Below are positions 53,071 through 61,920 of a stretch of DNA of 64,000 nucleotides, one piece after another. How positions within the stretch are numbered: position 1 is the first letter of the stretch; every line of letters begins with the position of its first letter. Below the pieces are notes generated by a model that was given only the letters and a program-made list of their open reading frames with translations, was not told the origin of the DNA and searched no databases. This DNA is from PALSA-612 sp963776735 (GTDB lineage Bacteria > Actinomycetota > Thermoleophilia > Gaiellales > Gaiellaceae), in contig CAVZNV010000018.1 in the NCBI GenBank assembly GCA_963776735.1, positions 558,001-622,000 on the forward strand, read 5' to 3'. Both the position numbers and the translations under genes were made by a program.

Positions 53071-53136
53071 GCGGGAGCTGCGGGTCGAGGCTGCGGAGGT
53101 AGGCGCGGAGACCGGTCACGCCATAGTCTTGAACGG

Positions 53137-54183
53137 ATGGGCATCTCGCTGGATGAGCTGCAGCTCGCGGCGCGGAATCACGGGATGCCGCTCGAGGCCC
53201 TCCGCTTCGACGTGACGCCCGTCGGGCTCCACTACCTGCTCGTCCACTTCGACGTGCCGTCGGTGCCCGGGGACTGGCGGCTCGAGGTCGGCGGCCTCGT
53301 CGAGCGGCCGCTGTCCCTGTCTCTGGAGGAGCTGCGTGCACGGGAGAAGGTGACACGGACCGTGACGATGGAGTGCGCCGGCAACGGCCGCGCACGGCTC
53401 GAGCCTCACGTCGTCAGCCAGCCGTGGCTTGCCGAGGCGGTCGGCACCGGCGAGTGGGGAGGAGTCGACTTGTTCGCGCTGCTGGAAGGGGCCGGCATCG
53501 CGGACGGCGCCGTCGAGGTGCTGTTCTCCGGATTCGACCGGGGAATCGACGGCGGCGTCGAGCAGGCGTACGAGCGGAGCCTCACGGTCGCCGATGCGCT
53601 CGGTGGCGACGCGCTGCTCGCCTACGAGCTGAACGGCGAGCCGCTCCCGCCGCAGCACGGCTTCCCGCTGCGCCTCGTCGTGCCGGGCTGGTACGGCATG
53701 ACGAGCGTGAAGTGGCTCGAACGGATCACCCTGCTCGACCGGCCGTTCGACGGCTACCAGCAGGCGCAGGCATACCGCTTCCGTCGCAGCGATGACGATC
53801 CCGGCGAGACCGTCACACGCATGCGCCTGCGCGCGCTGATGGTGCCGCCGGGCGTGCCGGACTTCATGACCCGGCGCCGGTTCGTCGAGCCGGGCCCGTG
53901 CCGTCTCGAAGGGCGCGCCTGGTCGGGCGAGGCGCCGATCGACTCGGTGCAGGTCAGCTCGGACGGCGGCACCACCTGGACCGATGCTGCAGTCGGCTCA
54001 GCGGCAGGGCCGTACGCCTGGGCGGCCTGGCACTTCGACTGGCCGGCCGAGGAAGGCGATCACGACCTCGCCTGCCGGGCGCGCGACCGGGCCGGCAACG
54101 AGCAGCCGCTCGAGGCCGAGTGGAACGTCGGCGGCTACTGCAACAACGCCGTCCAGCGCGTCGCCGTGACCGTCAGGCGCTGA
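53137..54183 (+). CDS. molybdopterin-dependent oxidoreductase, sulfite oxidase family
   Basis: 348 residues. Moco domain with ligand Cys in VTMECAGNGRARLEPH, LAYELNGEPLPPQHGFPLRL, and VPGWYGMTSVKWLERI. C-terminal Mo-co dimerisation (Ig-like) domain from ~250 (CRLEGRAWSGEAPIDSVQVS). No signal peptide, heme or twin-arginine motif, so a cytosolic sulfite-oxidase-like enzyme is inferred. Overlaps the flavodoxin gene end by 11 bp. Confidence 0.88.
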   Translation: MGISLDELQLAARNHGMPLEALRFDVTPVGLHYLLVHFDVPSVPGDWRLEVGGLVERPLSLSLEELRAREKVTRTVTMECAGNGRARLEPHVVSQPWLAEAVGTGEWGGVDLFALLEGAGIADGAVEVLFSGFDRGIDGGVEQAYERSLTVADALGGDALLAYELNGEPLPPQHGFPLRLVVPGWYGMTSVKWLERITLLDRPFDGYQQAQAYRFRRSDDDPGETVTRMRLRALMVPPGVPDFMTRRRFVEPGPCRLEGRAWSGEAPIDSVQVSSDGGTTWTDAAVGSAAGPYAWAAWHFDWPAEEGDHDLACRARDRAGNEQPLEAEWNVGGYCNNAVQRVAVTVRR

Positions 54184-54682
54184 CCGCCTCGCGGTCGAGC
54201 CCCAGCAATGCCGGCAGCGCGGCGGCCCACGCATGGATCGTCGGCCAGTCGCGGATGTCGACCGCCTGCATGTGGTTGAGCGGGAACCGCAGGCGCTCCG
54301 GCTCGATCACGCCGCCGAACACGGTCACGGCGCGCGGCTCGAGCTCCGGCTCCTTCCCGAGCGCGTGGTCGAGTTGCGCGCGGGACTGCTCGAAGTCGTG
54401 CTCGGTGTTCTTTCCCGGGCCGAGTGCGAACACTGCGAACGGCGTCGAGTCGAGCGCCTCGGCGTGCCGGTTCAGGAAGGCGCAGGCGTCGCGGTGCCAG
54501 CGGCCCATGTAGATCGAGCCGCCGAGAACGACGGCGCGGACACCGTCCAAATCCGTCACCGCACTCGCCTGCTCGACCGTCGTCGTGAGTCCGTGCCCGC
54601 GCAGCACCTCGCCGATCCGCCGCGCGACCTGCTCCGTCGATCCGTGCTTGGACGCATAGGCGATGAGGACGTCTGCCGCCAT
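54173..54682 (-). CDS. flavodoxin domain protein
   Basis: 169 residues from ATG 54682, preceded by GAAGGAGGTG. FMN phosphate loop YASKHGSTEQVA, then RAVVLGGSIYMGRWHRDA and FALGPGKNTEHD as in protoporphyrinogen-oxidase-like (HemG-type) and bacterial flavodoxin_5 proteins. Electron carrier or small oxidase; heme-pathway involvement is only a possibility. Confidence 0.8.
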   Translation of the reverse strand: MAADVLIAYASKHGSTEQVARRIGEVLRGHGLTTTVEQASAVTDLDGVRAVVLGGSIYMGRWHRDACAFLNRHAEALDSTPFAVFALGPGKNTEHDFEQSRAQLDHALGKEPELEPRAVTVFGGVIEPERLRFPLNHMQAVDIRDWPTIHAWAAALPALLGLDREAVSA

Positions 54683-54838
54683 CTCGCACCTCCTTCGTTG
54701 TGTCCGCATTCGACTGGCGCGCGGGCGCCGGGGCATCCGTGGCCGACCTGAGTCCTGCTGCGGGAAGGCCGCGCGTTAACCCGAGATTTGCCGAACGCTC
54801 AGCGGCTTCTTAGCTGCGACTGCTTCCATACCGAGTGA

Positions 54839-55882
54839 ATGAACGGCAAGTTCCTCGCTCTCACGACGACCGTGGCGTTTCTCGCGGCGCTCGCGGTCGT
54901 CGGATCGGCCGTCCTCCTCGCCCGCTCGCACAACGCGGCAACGGTGCCGCTCGTCGCGGCGCAGCCGGCGCGCGCGGGCTCCTCGGCGCGCACGGGCGTG
55001 GTCATCATCAACACGAATCTCGCCTACCAGTACGGCGGCGCCGCCGGAACCGGGATCATCCTCACGTCGTCGGGCGAGGTGATGACGAACAACCACGTCG
55101 TCCGCGGCGCGACCACGATCCACGTCTCCGATCCGAGCGACGGGCTGACCTTTTCGGCCAAGGTCCTCGGCTACAGCATCTCCAAGGACGTCGCGCTGCT
55201 CCAGCTTCAGAACGCGCGCGGGCTGACGCCTGCCAAGCTCGGCAGCTCGTCGCCGGTCAAGGTCGGGCAGGCGATCACCGCGGTCGGCAACGCCGGCGGC
55301 ACCGGCTCGCTGACGACCGTCACCGGACGCATCACGAGCGTGGGCCAGTCGATCACCGTCAGCGACGACCAGGGCGGCACGAACCGACTCACCGACATGA
55401 TCGAGACGAGCGCGCCGCTCCAGCCCGGCGACTCAGGCGGCCCGCTGCTCTACGGCGGCCGCGTGGTCGGGATGGACGCCGCAGCCTCACGGACCGGCGG
55501 CGAGAACCAGTACGGCGACAGCTTCGCGATTCCGCTCTCCACCGCGAGCTCGGTCGTCCACCAGGTGCTCATCGGTCACACCAACTCGACCGTGCACGTC
55601 GGGCCGACTGCGTTCCTCGGCGTCCTGCTCGACCGCTCGAGCGCCGACATCCAGGGCGCGTCGATCCAGGAGGTGGTTCCGGGCTCGGCAGCCGCCAAGG
55701 CCGGGATGCAGGGCGGCGACACGATCGTCCGCGCCGGCGGCCACGCCATTACCTCGGCGAGCGACCTCCAGCACGTGATCCTGCAGATCGCTCCGGGCAA
55801 GCCGCTCGGGATCTCGTGGGTCGACGGCTTCCAGGCGACGCGAAGCGCCGTCGTCCGGCCTGCGGCAGGCCCGCCGCAGTAG
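54839..55882 (+). CDS. trypsin-like serine protease with PDZ domain (HtrA/DegP type)
   Basis: 347 residues. N-terminal TM/signal (TTVAFLAALAVVGSAVLLA), catalytic His86 in MTNNHVV, Asp117 in SKDVALLQL, Ser199 in QPGDSGGPLL, then a PDZ domain from ~270 (TAFLGVLLDRSSADIQGASI, GSAAAKAGMQGGDTIVRAGG). Probable envelope quality-control protease. Confidence 0.9.
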   Translation: MNGKFLALTTTVAFLAALAVVGSAVLLARSHNAATVPLVAAQPARAGSSARTGVVIINTNLAYQYGGAAGTGIILTSSGEVMTNNHVVRGATTIHVSDPSDGLTFSAKVLGYSISKDVALLQLQNARGLTPAKLGSSSPVKVGQAITAVGNAGGTGSLTTVTGRITSVGQSITVSDDQGGTNRLTDMIETSAPLQPGDSGGPLLYGGRVVGMDAAASRTGGENQYGDSFAIPLSTASSVVHQVLIGHTNSTVHVGPTAFLGVLLDRSSADIQGASIQEVVPGSAAAKAGMQGGDTIVRAGGHAITSASDLQHVILQIAPGKPLGISWVDGFQATRSAVVRPAAGPPQ

Positions 55883-55888
55883 CCGGCG

Positions 55889-56299
55889 TTACTCCGTTTC
55901 CTGGTTGTAGAGGCTCCCGCCGCCGACGTGCACGGTGATCTTCTGCGAGCGGATCAGCGGGTAGACGAGCGAGAAGTCCGTGCGCGCGAGCGCGACCCAG
56001 ACCTTGAAGGTTCCGACCGGCATGTTGGTCAGGACACCGTACGTCGGCTGATCCGACCAGCCGACGTAGCGGTCGCCGGCGAAGATCTGCCACTGACCGG
56101 TGCGCGGCTGCGGCTTCGGGCCCTGGGCCGGCGGCGACATCTTCCAGCCGGTGATCTTCACCCTGAGGATGACGTTCGGCCCGATCACCCGCGACGAGAC
56201 GATCCGGATCGCCGGGTGCTGGGCGGAGGAGCCCGCACCGCAGCCGCTCGTAACTGCCAGCAAACCGGCAAGAACGAGGGCGGCCGAAAGCCTCGCCAT
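55889..56299 (-). CDS. lipoprotein, hypothetical
   Basis: 136 residues with lipobox AVTSGC|GAGS after ALVLAGLLA. The mature part is a beta-sandwich (VSSRVIGPNVILRVKITGW ... GTFKVWVALARTDFSLVY). Convergent with the HtrA gene, six bases between stops. Function unknown. Confidence 0.65.
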   Translation of the reverse strand: MARLSAALVLAGLLAVTSGCGAGSSAQHPAIRIVSSRVIGPNVILRVKITGWKMSPPAQGPKPQPRTGQWQIFAGDRYVGWSDQPTYGVLTNMPVGTFKVWVALARTDFSLVYPLIRSQKITVHVGGGSLYNQETE

Positions 56300-56380
56300 G
56301 GCTGAGTCTAACCCCCGGCATCCGGCGCGAGACGCCGCCGGGAGCTTTATCTCACGCGCGTTCGGCTCGGCCTTCCTGCG

Positions 56381-56683
56381 TCAGTGTCCGGCGTCGCTGC
56401 TCGCCTCGCGCATGAAGTAGCCCTCGACCTCGAGAATCTCAGGGGGATTGCTGAGGTCGACGTTCTCCTGCTGCAGCACCGGCATCAGCTTCTCGGCGAA
56501 CTGCTCCTGCTGCTCCCGTGATTCCCAGACCTCGCTGACCCGAAGGTTCCCGCTCGAGCCGAAGCAGACGTGTGCCAGGAGCCCCTCCGGTGGCCAGTTC
56601 CCGCCCTCCTGAAGCTTCTCGCCAACTGCGTTGTACTGCTCCGCCGTCATGCCGCTCGGAGTGAACCGGATAAGGATCGCCAT
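56381..56683 (-). CDS. hypothetical protein, ABM-like fold
   Basis: 100 residues (AILIRFTPSGMTAEQYNAVG ... NLRVSEVWESREQQEQFAEK). Strand-helix pattern of the dimeric alpha-beta barrel superfamily. AAGGAGGT precedes the ATG. tRNA-Arg lies 40 bp upstream on the same strand. Confidence 0.65.
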   Translation of the reverse strand: MAILIRFTPSGMTAEQYNAVGEKLQEGGNWPPEGLLAHVCFGSSGNLRVSEVWESREQQEQFAEKLMPVLQQENVDLSNPPEILEVEGYFMREASSDAGH

Positions 56684-56722
56684 GTGTACCTCCTTGTAGT
56701 GGCTCTGCGCCTAGGCTCTGAA

Positions 56723-56795
56723 TGCGCCTGGTAGGAATCGAACCTACGACCTTGCGCTCCGGAGGCGCACGCTCTATCCCCTGAGCTACAGGCGC
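56723..56795 (-). tRNA. tRNA-Arg (anticodon CCG)
   Basis: 73 nt on the minus strand: acceptor GCGCCTG/CAGGCGC, D arm GCTCAGGGGATAGAGC, anticodon loop CTCCGGA with CCG, T loop TTCGATT. CCA not encoded. No 3' duplication seen. Confidence 0.95.
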
Positions 56796-56802
56796 GTCCG
56801 GG

Positions 56803-57909
56803 TCAGTCTACCGCCCGTTCGAACGCCTCCTGGACGGCCTCCCGGGGCGGATGCGCGTTCGGCGGAGCGAACCGCTGCCACGTCGCGGCCGAGATCAGAC
56901 CGAGCACGAGCGTCGGCACGACGGTCAGGAAGCGGTAGACGAGAACGGCGGCGACGACCTTCGCGTGCGGCCCGCCGAAGCCGACGAGCAGCGACGTGAG
57001 GCCGAGCTCGATCACGCCGACACCGCCCGGCGTCACCGGCAGGGATCCGAGCAGCTTGGCCACCGACCAGGCGGCGAAGATCTCGAGGCCGGTCAGGCTG
57101 CCCGCGCCGATCCCGACCGCGCGCACCGTCACCCAGAGGACGAAGAAGACGCTGAGCTGGCCGGCGAGCGTGGCGAGCGTGATGACGTGCCACTTGCTCC
57201 GCAGCAGTTCGAGCGCGTCGGCGCGGAAGCGGACGACCGATTCGCCGCCGAAGGAAACCGGCCCGCGGCGGATCAGCCGCGAACCGGCACCGAGCAGCGA
57301 TCCGAGCAGGTCGCCGGCCCGGCGGGCAAGTTCGGCACTCGCCAGCACGCCGGCGAACATCCCGAGCGCGGCGCCGAACACGATCACCCCGACGATCGCG
57401 AACGATTGCAGCAGCGGATTCCGCTCGCCGACGAACGCGAGCAGTGCCAGGGCGAGCGGGGGAGAGCCGAAGATGATCAGCTGGTTCCAGACGCCGGTGA
57501 CGGCCACGGTGACCGCGACCTCCCGGCTCGAATACCCCCACGCACGCAGCATCGTGAATGACACGGCCATGCCCGGCGCGGCCCCTCCCGGTGCCACGTA
57601 GGTCGTCGCCGTCGAAGCCTGCGTGACGAGCAGCGCGCGCAGGAAGCCGAGACCGGGGATGCAGATCATCCACGGCGGAGCGAACGTGACGACGTTCAGC
57701 ACGGTCGCACCGACGAGCGCGAGCACGTCGATCCACGACAGCCCGCTGACCACGTGCCACACCGAGCGGTAGCCCGCGATCCGGGGCAGGACGAACGCGA
57801 ACGTCAGGCCGACGACCGCGACCGCGATCGACGCCGTCACGAGCCGCCGCCGGCCCCCGCCGGAGCGGGTGCGGCCGCGTCCGAGCGCGGGTGCAGACGC
57901 TCGGGCCAT
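56803..57909 (-). CDS. flippase-like membrane protein, lysylphosphatidylglycerol synthase TM domain family
   Basis: 368 residues with about eight TM segments. Family motifs: ATTYVAPGGAAPGMAVSFTM, GYSSREVAVTVAVTGVWNQL, LGSLPVTPGGVGVIELGLTS. Same family as 4457-5407 but a different subgroup. Probably handles a lipid-linked intermediate. Seven bases downstream of tRNA-Arg's 5' end on the same strand. Confidence 0.8.
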   Translation of the reverse strand: MARASAPALGRGRTRSGGGRRRLVTASIAVAVVGLTFAFVLPRIAGYRSVWHVVSGLSWIDVLALVGATVLNVVTFAPPWMICIPGLGFLRALLVTQASTATTYVAPGGAAPGMAVSFTMLRAWGYSSREVAVTVAVTGVWNQLIIFGSPPLALALLAFVGERNPLLQSFAIVGVIVFGAALGMFAGVLASAELARRAGDLLGSLLGAGSRLIRRGPVSFGGESVVRFRADALELLRSKWHVITLATLAGQLSVFFVLWVTVRAVGIGAGSLTGLEIFAAWSVAKLLGSLPVTPGGVGVIELGLTSLLVGFGGPHAKVVAAVLVYRFLTVVPTLVLGLISAATWQRFAPPNAHPPREAVQEAFERAVD

Positions 57910-57945
57910 GCCTGGAACGTACCCGGGAAACGGCGTGTTTAGTGT

Positions 57946-58962
57946 ATGCCGGTGGACGTCACCGCACGCATAGCCCGCCTGCCGCTTGCCGAGACCTTCC
58001 GCATCGCGCGCGAGACCACGGTCGAGGCCGAGGTCGTCCAGGTCGAGATCCGCCACGGCGACGTCGTCGGCTACGGCGAGGCGGCGCCGATCGAGCGCTA
58101 CGACCAGACGGCCGAGTCGGCGCTCGCGTACCTCGAGGCGAACGGGCACGCGCTGGGCGACGACCCCTGGGCGCTCGACGAGATCCACGGCCGCCTGCCG
58201 CACGGCGAGCCGGCTGCCAGGTCGGCGCTCGACGCGGCGCTCCACGATCTCTGCGGCAAGCTCGCCGGCGTCCCGGTGTGGAAGCTGCTCGGCCTCCGGC
58301 GCGGCGGGCCGCCGACCTCCTGGACGATCGGGCTCGGCGACCCGGACGAGATGGCGCGGAAGGCGGAGCGCGACGCGCCCAGGTTCGAACGGCTCAAGCT
58401 GAAGCTCGGCGGCCGCGACGGACTCGACGTCGAGCGCGTCCGGGCCGTGCGTTCCGTCACCGAGCTGCCGCTCCAGGTCGACGTGAACGAGGGCTGGACG
58501 CTGGCCGAAGCGCTCGACGCCCTGCCGCAGCTCGCCGATCTCGGTGTCGCCTACTGCGAGCAGCCGCTGCCCGCAGGCGATTCCGGCGGAGCCGAGCTGA
58601 AGCGCGAGTCGCGGCTCCCGATCTACGTCGACGAGGACTGCCACACGCTGGCGGACGTCGAGGACTGCTCTCAGATCGCGCACGGGATCAACGTCAAGCT
58701 CGCGAAGTCGGGCGGGCTGCGCGAAGCGGTGCGCATGGCGCACGCGGGCCGCGCGCTCGGTCTCGAGCTGATGCTCGGCTGCATGGTCGAGTCCGGCCTC
58801 GGCATCGCGCCCGGCGCCCACATCGCCGCGCTCTTCGACCACGTCGACCTGGACGGGAACATCCTCATCCGCGACGACCCCTGGCCGGGGATCGAACTCG
58901 TCGGCGGCGTCCAGCTGCCGAGCGCCACCGAGCCCGGGCTGGGCGTGTCGAGCCGTGCGTGA
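57946..58962 (+). CDS. dgcA: enolase-superfamily dipeptide epimerase / N-acetyl-D-glutamate racemase candidate
   Basis: 338 residues. Muconate-lactonizing-enzyme subgroup: Lys pair in FERLKLKLGG, metal ligands in LQVDVNEGWTLAEA, AYCEQPLP and IYVDEDCHTL, and a second Lys in INVKLAKSGG. Such enzymes epimerise L-Ala-D/L-Glu. Next to a DUF1611 gene the pair matches dgcA-dgcN of marine bacteria, where DgcA interconverts N-acetyl-D- and L-glutamate. Which substrate applies here is inferred from context only. Confidence 0.8.
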   Translation: MPVDVTARIARLPLAETFRIARETTVEAEVVQVEIRHGDVVGYGEAAPIERYDQTAESALAYLEANGHALGDDPWALDEIHGRLPHGEPAARSALDAALHDLCGKLAGVPVWKLLGLRRGGPPTSWTIGLGDPDEMARKAERDAPRFERLKLKLGGRDGLDVERVRAVRSVTELPLQVDVNEGWTLAEALDALPQLADLGVAYCEQPLPAGDSGGAELKRESRLPIYVDEDCHTLADVEDCSQIAHGINVKLAKSGGLREAVRMAHAGRALGLELMLGCMVESGLGIAPGAHIAALFDHVDLDGNILIRDDPWPGIELVGGVQLPSATEPGLGVSSRA

Positions 58963-59074
58963 GTCGCTCGTGGCAGGACTCGCCGGCGATCGAGGCGCCG
59001 GCACGTACGACAAGTGGCGCGGCGCGTACTGGCGCCTGCTCTCCCTCGTCGAGCGGCGCTCGGCGGGCCGGTAG
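58955..59074 (+). CDS. 39-aa peptide between dgcA and dgcN
   Basis: GTG 58955 overlaps the epimerase stop and its TAG touches the next ATG. It reads VRESLVAGLAGDRGAGTY then DKWRGAYWRLLSLVERR. The tight coupling on both sides supports translation; a regulatory or small subunit role is possible. Confidence 0.4.
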   Translation: MRESLVAGLAGDRGAGTYDKWRGAYWRLLSLVERRSAGR

Positions 59075-60100
59075 ATGTCCGAGAAGCGCTACCTGATCCT
59101 GGCCGAGGACTTCTCGGGCGACCCGCACTACGGCAAGACCGCCCGCGGCATCCTCCACTACGGCCTGACGCCTGTCGTCGCGCTCGTCGACTCGACCCGG
59201 GCCGGGGGAGAGCAGGACGGCGCGCCGATCGTCGGCTCGGTCGAGGAGGCGCTGCCCCTCGGACCGACGACGGCGATCGTCGGCGTCGCGACGGCCGGCG
59301 GGCGATTCCCTCCGAAGTGGCGCGCGCTGCTCGTGAGCTGCGTCGAGAACGGGCTCGACGTCGAGAACGGCCTGCACCAGTTCATCGACAACGACCCGGA
59401 GCTCGCAGCGCTTGCGGCGACGCACGGTGTCGAGCTCCGCGACCTCCGCCGCCCACCGGACGGGCTGAACGTGCCGACCGGCGAGAACCTGCGCGTACCG
59501 ACGCAGATCGTCCTCACCGTCGGCTCCGACTGCGCGATCGGGAAGATGACCGTCGCACTCGAGCTCGATCGCGCCGCGCGCGCCCGCGGCCTCTCCTCAC
59601 AGTTCGTCCCGACGGGCCAGACCGGCATCGCCATCGCCGGCTGGGGGCTCTGCGTCGACGCGGTCGTCTCCGACTTCATCGCCGGCGCATCCGAAAAGCT
59701 GGTGGTCGAAGGCGCCGAGCGCGGGGGAGAGCTCCTCTTCGTCGAAGGACAGGGCTCGATCACGCATCCCGCGTACTCGGGCGTGACGCTCGGGCTGATC
59801 CACGGCTCTGCGCCGCACGTCTTCGTCCTCTGCCACCGCGCGGGCTCGACGGAGCACGAGGGATTCCCGGGACATCCGCTCACTCCGCTGCCCGGGCTGG
59901 TCGACCTGCACGAGCGCCTGTCGCTGCGCGCCCGTCCGGCCACGGTTGCGGCGATCGCGCTCAACACCCGCGGGCTCGACGACGACGCGGCGCGAGCGGC
60001 GATCGCGGAGGCGGCCGGCCAGACGGGCCTGCCCGCGGACGACCCGGTGCGCTTCGGGCCCGGGCGTCTGCTCGATGCGGTGCTTGCCGCGCTTCCTTGA
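59075..60100 (+). CDS. dgcN: DUF1611 protein, probable D-glutamate N-acetyltransferase
   Basis: 341 residues. DUF1611 layout: N-terminal Rossmann-like part (YLILAEDFSGDPHYGKTARG), P-loop-like LTVGSDCAIGKMTVALEL, and LLFVEGQGSITHPAYSGVTL. In marine bacteria DUF1611 protein DgcN acetylates D-Glu for the DgcA partner. The neighbourhood supports the same route for peptidoglycan-derived or free D-Glu. Confidence 0.75.
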   Translation: MSEKRYLILAEDFSGDPHYGKTARGILHYGLTPVVALVDSTRAGGEQDGAPIVGSVEEALPLGPTTAIVGVATAGGRFPPKWRALLVSCVENGLDVENGLHQFIDNDPELAALAATHGVELRDLRRPPDGLNVPTGENLRVPTQIVLTVGSDCAIGKMTVALELDRAARARGLSSQFVPTGQTGIAIAGWGLCVDAVVSDFIAGASEKLVVEGAERGGELLFVEGQGSITHPAYSGVTLGLIHGSAPHVFVLCHRAGSTEHEGFPGHPLTPLPGLVDLHERLSLRARPATVAAIALNTRGLDDDAARAAIAEAAGQTGLPADDPVRFGPGRLLDAVLAALP

Positions 60101-60140
60101 CGCGAACACCCGTTCGCTCTATACTCCGAACACATGTTCG
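60097..60140 (+). promoter_or_regulatory. SOS promoter with two LexA boxes
   Basis: TTGACG (60097-60102), 17-bp spacer, TATACT (60120-60125). CGAAC-ACCC-GTTCG at 60103-60116 fills the spacer and CGAAC-ACAT-GTTCG at 60127-60140 covers the start codon (ATG 60134). Both match the Gram-positive LexA box exactly. Transcription would start within a few bases of the ATG, so the message is leaderless. Confidence 0.85.
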
Positions 60141-60379
60141 GTCGCGTCGTCCTTCTGCTTGTCGCCGCCGCCTTTGCGGTGGCCGTCGCCGCCCGGCAGT
60201 CGAGCGGTGCAGGGCCGACCCAGCACTACACGGTACGAGCGGGCGACACGCTCTGGAGCATCGCAGCCGCGCACTACTCAGGGGATCCGCGAGAGGCGAT
60301 CTGGGAGATCGAGCACCGGAACCGGCTCCCGAGCCCCTCGATCCAGCCCGGCGAGACGCTCGTCCTGCCGCCCGGCTAG
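60134..60379 (+). CDS. SOS-regulated LysM protein, YneA/ChiZ-like division inhibitor candidate
   Basis: 81 residues: N-terminal TM/signal anchor (RVVLLLVAAAFAVAVAA) and one LysM domain (QHYTVRAGDTLWSIAAAHY ... IQPGETLVLP). B. subtilis YneA and mycobacterial ChiZ (Rv2719c) have the same anchor-plus-LysM form, lie next to lexA and delay division after DNA damage. Here lexA is not adjacent, but the two perfect LexA boxes give the same control. Short, no extra catalytic domain. Confidence 0.8.
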   Translation: MFGRVVLLLVAAAFAVAVAARQSSGAGPTQHYTVRAGDTLWSIAAAHYSGDPREAIWEIEHRNRLPSPSIQPGETLVLPPG

Positions 60380-60383
60380 CCGA

Positions 60384-60878
60384 TCACGAGGAGGCGAGCG
60401 CCGAAGCGAATCTCAGCCACACATACTCTTGATCCTGATCGACGTTCAGCGCCGCCTCCTCCGCCCAGGACATCCGCACGAAGCCCGCCGACTGGTAGCA
60501 CGCGAATGCGACGCGGTCGCCGCGGACCGCGCGCGCGACGATCGACGTGAACCCTCGCCTCCGAGCTTCGTTCGCGAGCAATGCGACGAAGGCCTTGCCG
60601 ACGCCCTGTCCGCGACGGTCGGGAGCGACGATCACCCGCGCAACCTCGGCCTCGTCCTCCGTGTGGTCCTCGAGCACCTGCCCGTACGCGCAGAGGTCGC
60701 CGTCCAGCAGCCCGACGCAGGGGACGATCCCCGGCTGCGCGTGCCACTCGTCCAGAACGGCAGTCTCGAGACGCAGGTACGGCACCGACGACCACCTCAG
60801 CGACTCCGGCGCGGACCGCACCCACCCGATCACGGTCGTGCCGTGCTCCTGGCGGAAATCGCCGATGGCCACGTCCAC
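60384..60878 (-). CDS. GNAT family N-acetyltransferase
   Basis: 164 residues from GTG 60878 (60872 also possible). Acetyl-CoA motif ARVIVAPDRRGQGVGKAFVA, then FACYQSAGFVRMSW at the end. Convergent with the LysM gene and divergent from RNase Z, 67 bp apart. Substrate unknown. Confidence 0.8.
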   Translation of the reverse strand: MDVAIGDFRQEHGTTVIGWVRSAPESLRWSSVPYLRLETAVLDEWHAQPGIVPCVGLLDGDLCAYGQVLEDHTEDEAEVARVIVAPDRRGQGVGKAFVALLANEARRRGFTSIVARAVRGDRVAFACYQSAGFVRMSWAEEAALNVDQDQEYVWLRFASALASS

Positions 60879-60945
60879 TGCGGCATGTTCGCCGATCTGC
60901 GCCCCTCGGATCGGATGTGCGTCTCCCTGCCTCCATACTTGCGCC

Positions 60946-61896
60946 GTGGATCTGGACATCGTCTTCCTCGGCACCTCGGGGTCGATGCCGACGGCGTTTC
61001 GAGGCGCGCCGGCGCTGCTCGTGCGCCGCGGCGGCGAACGGCTGCTGTTCGACTGCGGCGAGGGAACGCAGCGCCAGCTGCTCGCGTCCAACGTCGGCCT
61101 CGTCGATCTCCGCGAGATCTTCCTCACGCACTACCACGCGGATCACTACCTCGGGCTGCCGGGAATGCTCAAGACGTTCGCTCTGCGAGGTCGCGAGGAG
61201 CCGATCACGATCTACGGGCCGACGGGCCTCGTGGCCCTGTTCGGCGACCTGCGCAGGATCTTCGGCAACCTCACCTACGAGTACGCGCTCGTCGAGGTTC
61301 GGCCCGGTGACCGCCTGCCGCGCGACGGCTACGTCCTCGACGTCTTTCCCGTCCTCCACGGGAGGAACGCGATCGGCTACACCCTGCTCGAAGACGTCCG
61401 GCCGGGACGGTTCGACGTGCCGACCGCGGATGCCCTCGGCGTTCCGGCAGGACCCGAGCGCGGCGCTCTCCAGCGAGGCGAGCCCGTGACGCTCGGTGAC
61501 GGGCGGGTGGTCATCCCCGACCAGGTGCTCGGGCCGCCGCGCCGGGGCCGCAAAGTGTCGATCACGGGCGATACCGCGCCCTCGTCCGAAGTCGTCGAAG
61601 CGGTGCGACACGCGGACGTGCTCGTCCACGAATCCACCTTTCTCCAGGACGAGCAGGATCGCGCCCGCGAGACACTCCATTCGACTGCGCTCGACGCCGC
61701 TGCCTGCGCCCACGAAGCCGAGGTGGGACTGCTCGCGCTCGTCCATCTCTCCAGCCGCTACCTCGGGCGCGACGCGGCCCGGGAAGCCCGCGCGGTTTTC
61801 CCGGAGACAGTTGTCCCCAGGGACTTCGATACGATCGAGGCAGGATTCGAGGAGCGAGGCGGGCCCCGGCTGGTCAAGGGAGGCGCGTCGCAGTAG
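60946..61896 (+). CDS. rnz: ribonuclease Z
   Basis: 316 residues. Metallo-beta-lactamase fold with LGTSGSMPTAFRGAPALLVR, FDCGEGTQRQLL, zinc motif LTHYHADHYLGLPGML, VSITGDTAPSSEVVEA, and LVHESTFLQDE. tRNase Z 3' end processing, consistent with the tRNAs here lacking encoded CCA. GTG start. Confidence 0.92.
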   Translation: MDLDIVFLGTSGSMPTAFRGAPALLVRRGGERLLFDCGEGTQRQLLASNVGLVDLREIFLTHYHADHYLGLPGMLKTFALRGREEPITIYGPTGLVALFGDLRRIFGNLTYEYALVEVRPGDRLPRDGYVLDVFPVLHGRNAIGYTLLEDVRPGRFDVPTADALGVPAGPERGALQRGEPVTLGDGRVVIPDQVLGPPRRGRKVSITGDTAPSSEVVEAVRHADVLVHESTFLQDEQDRARETLHSTALDAAACAHEAEVGLLALVHLSSRYLGRDAAREARAVFPETVVPRDFDTIEAGFEERGGPRLVKGGASQ

Positions 61897-61920
61897 ACAC
61901 GGTTCGGAGGAGGGTGGAGC

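Noticed and set aside
52123..53136. Long plus-strand N-terminal extension of the sulfite-oxidase-like protein
   Set aside because: The upstream part is an antisense shadow of the MFS gene; family homology begins at ATG 53137.
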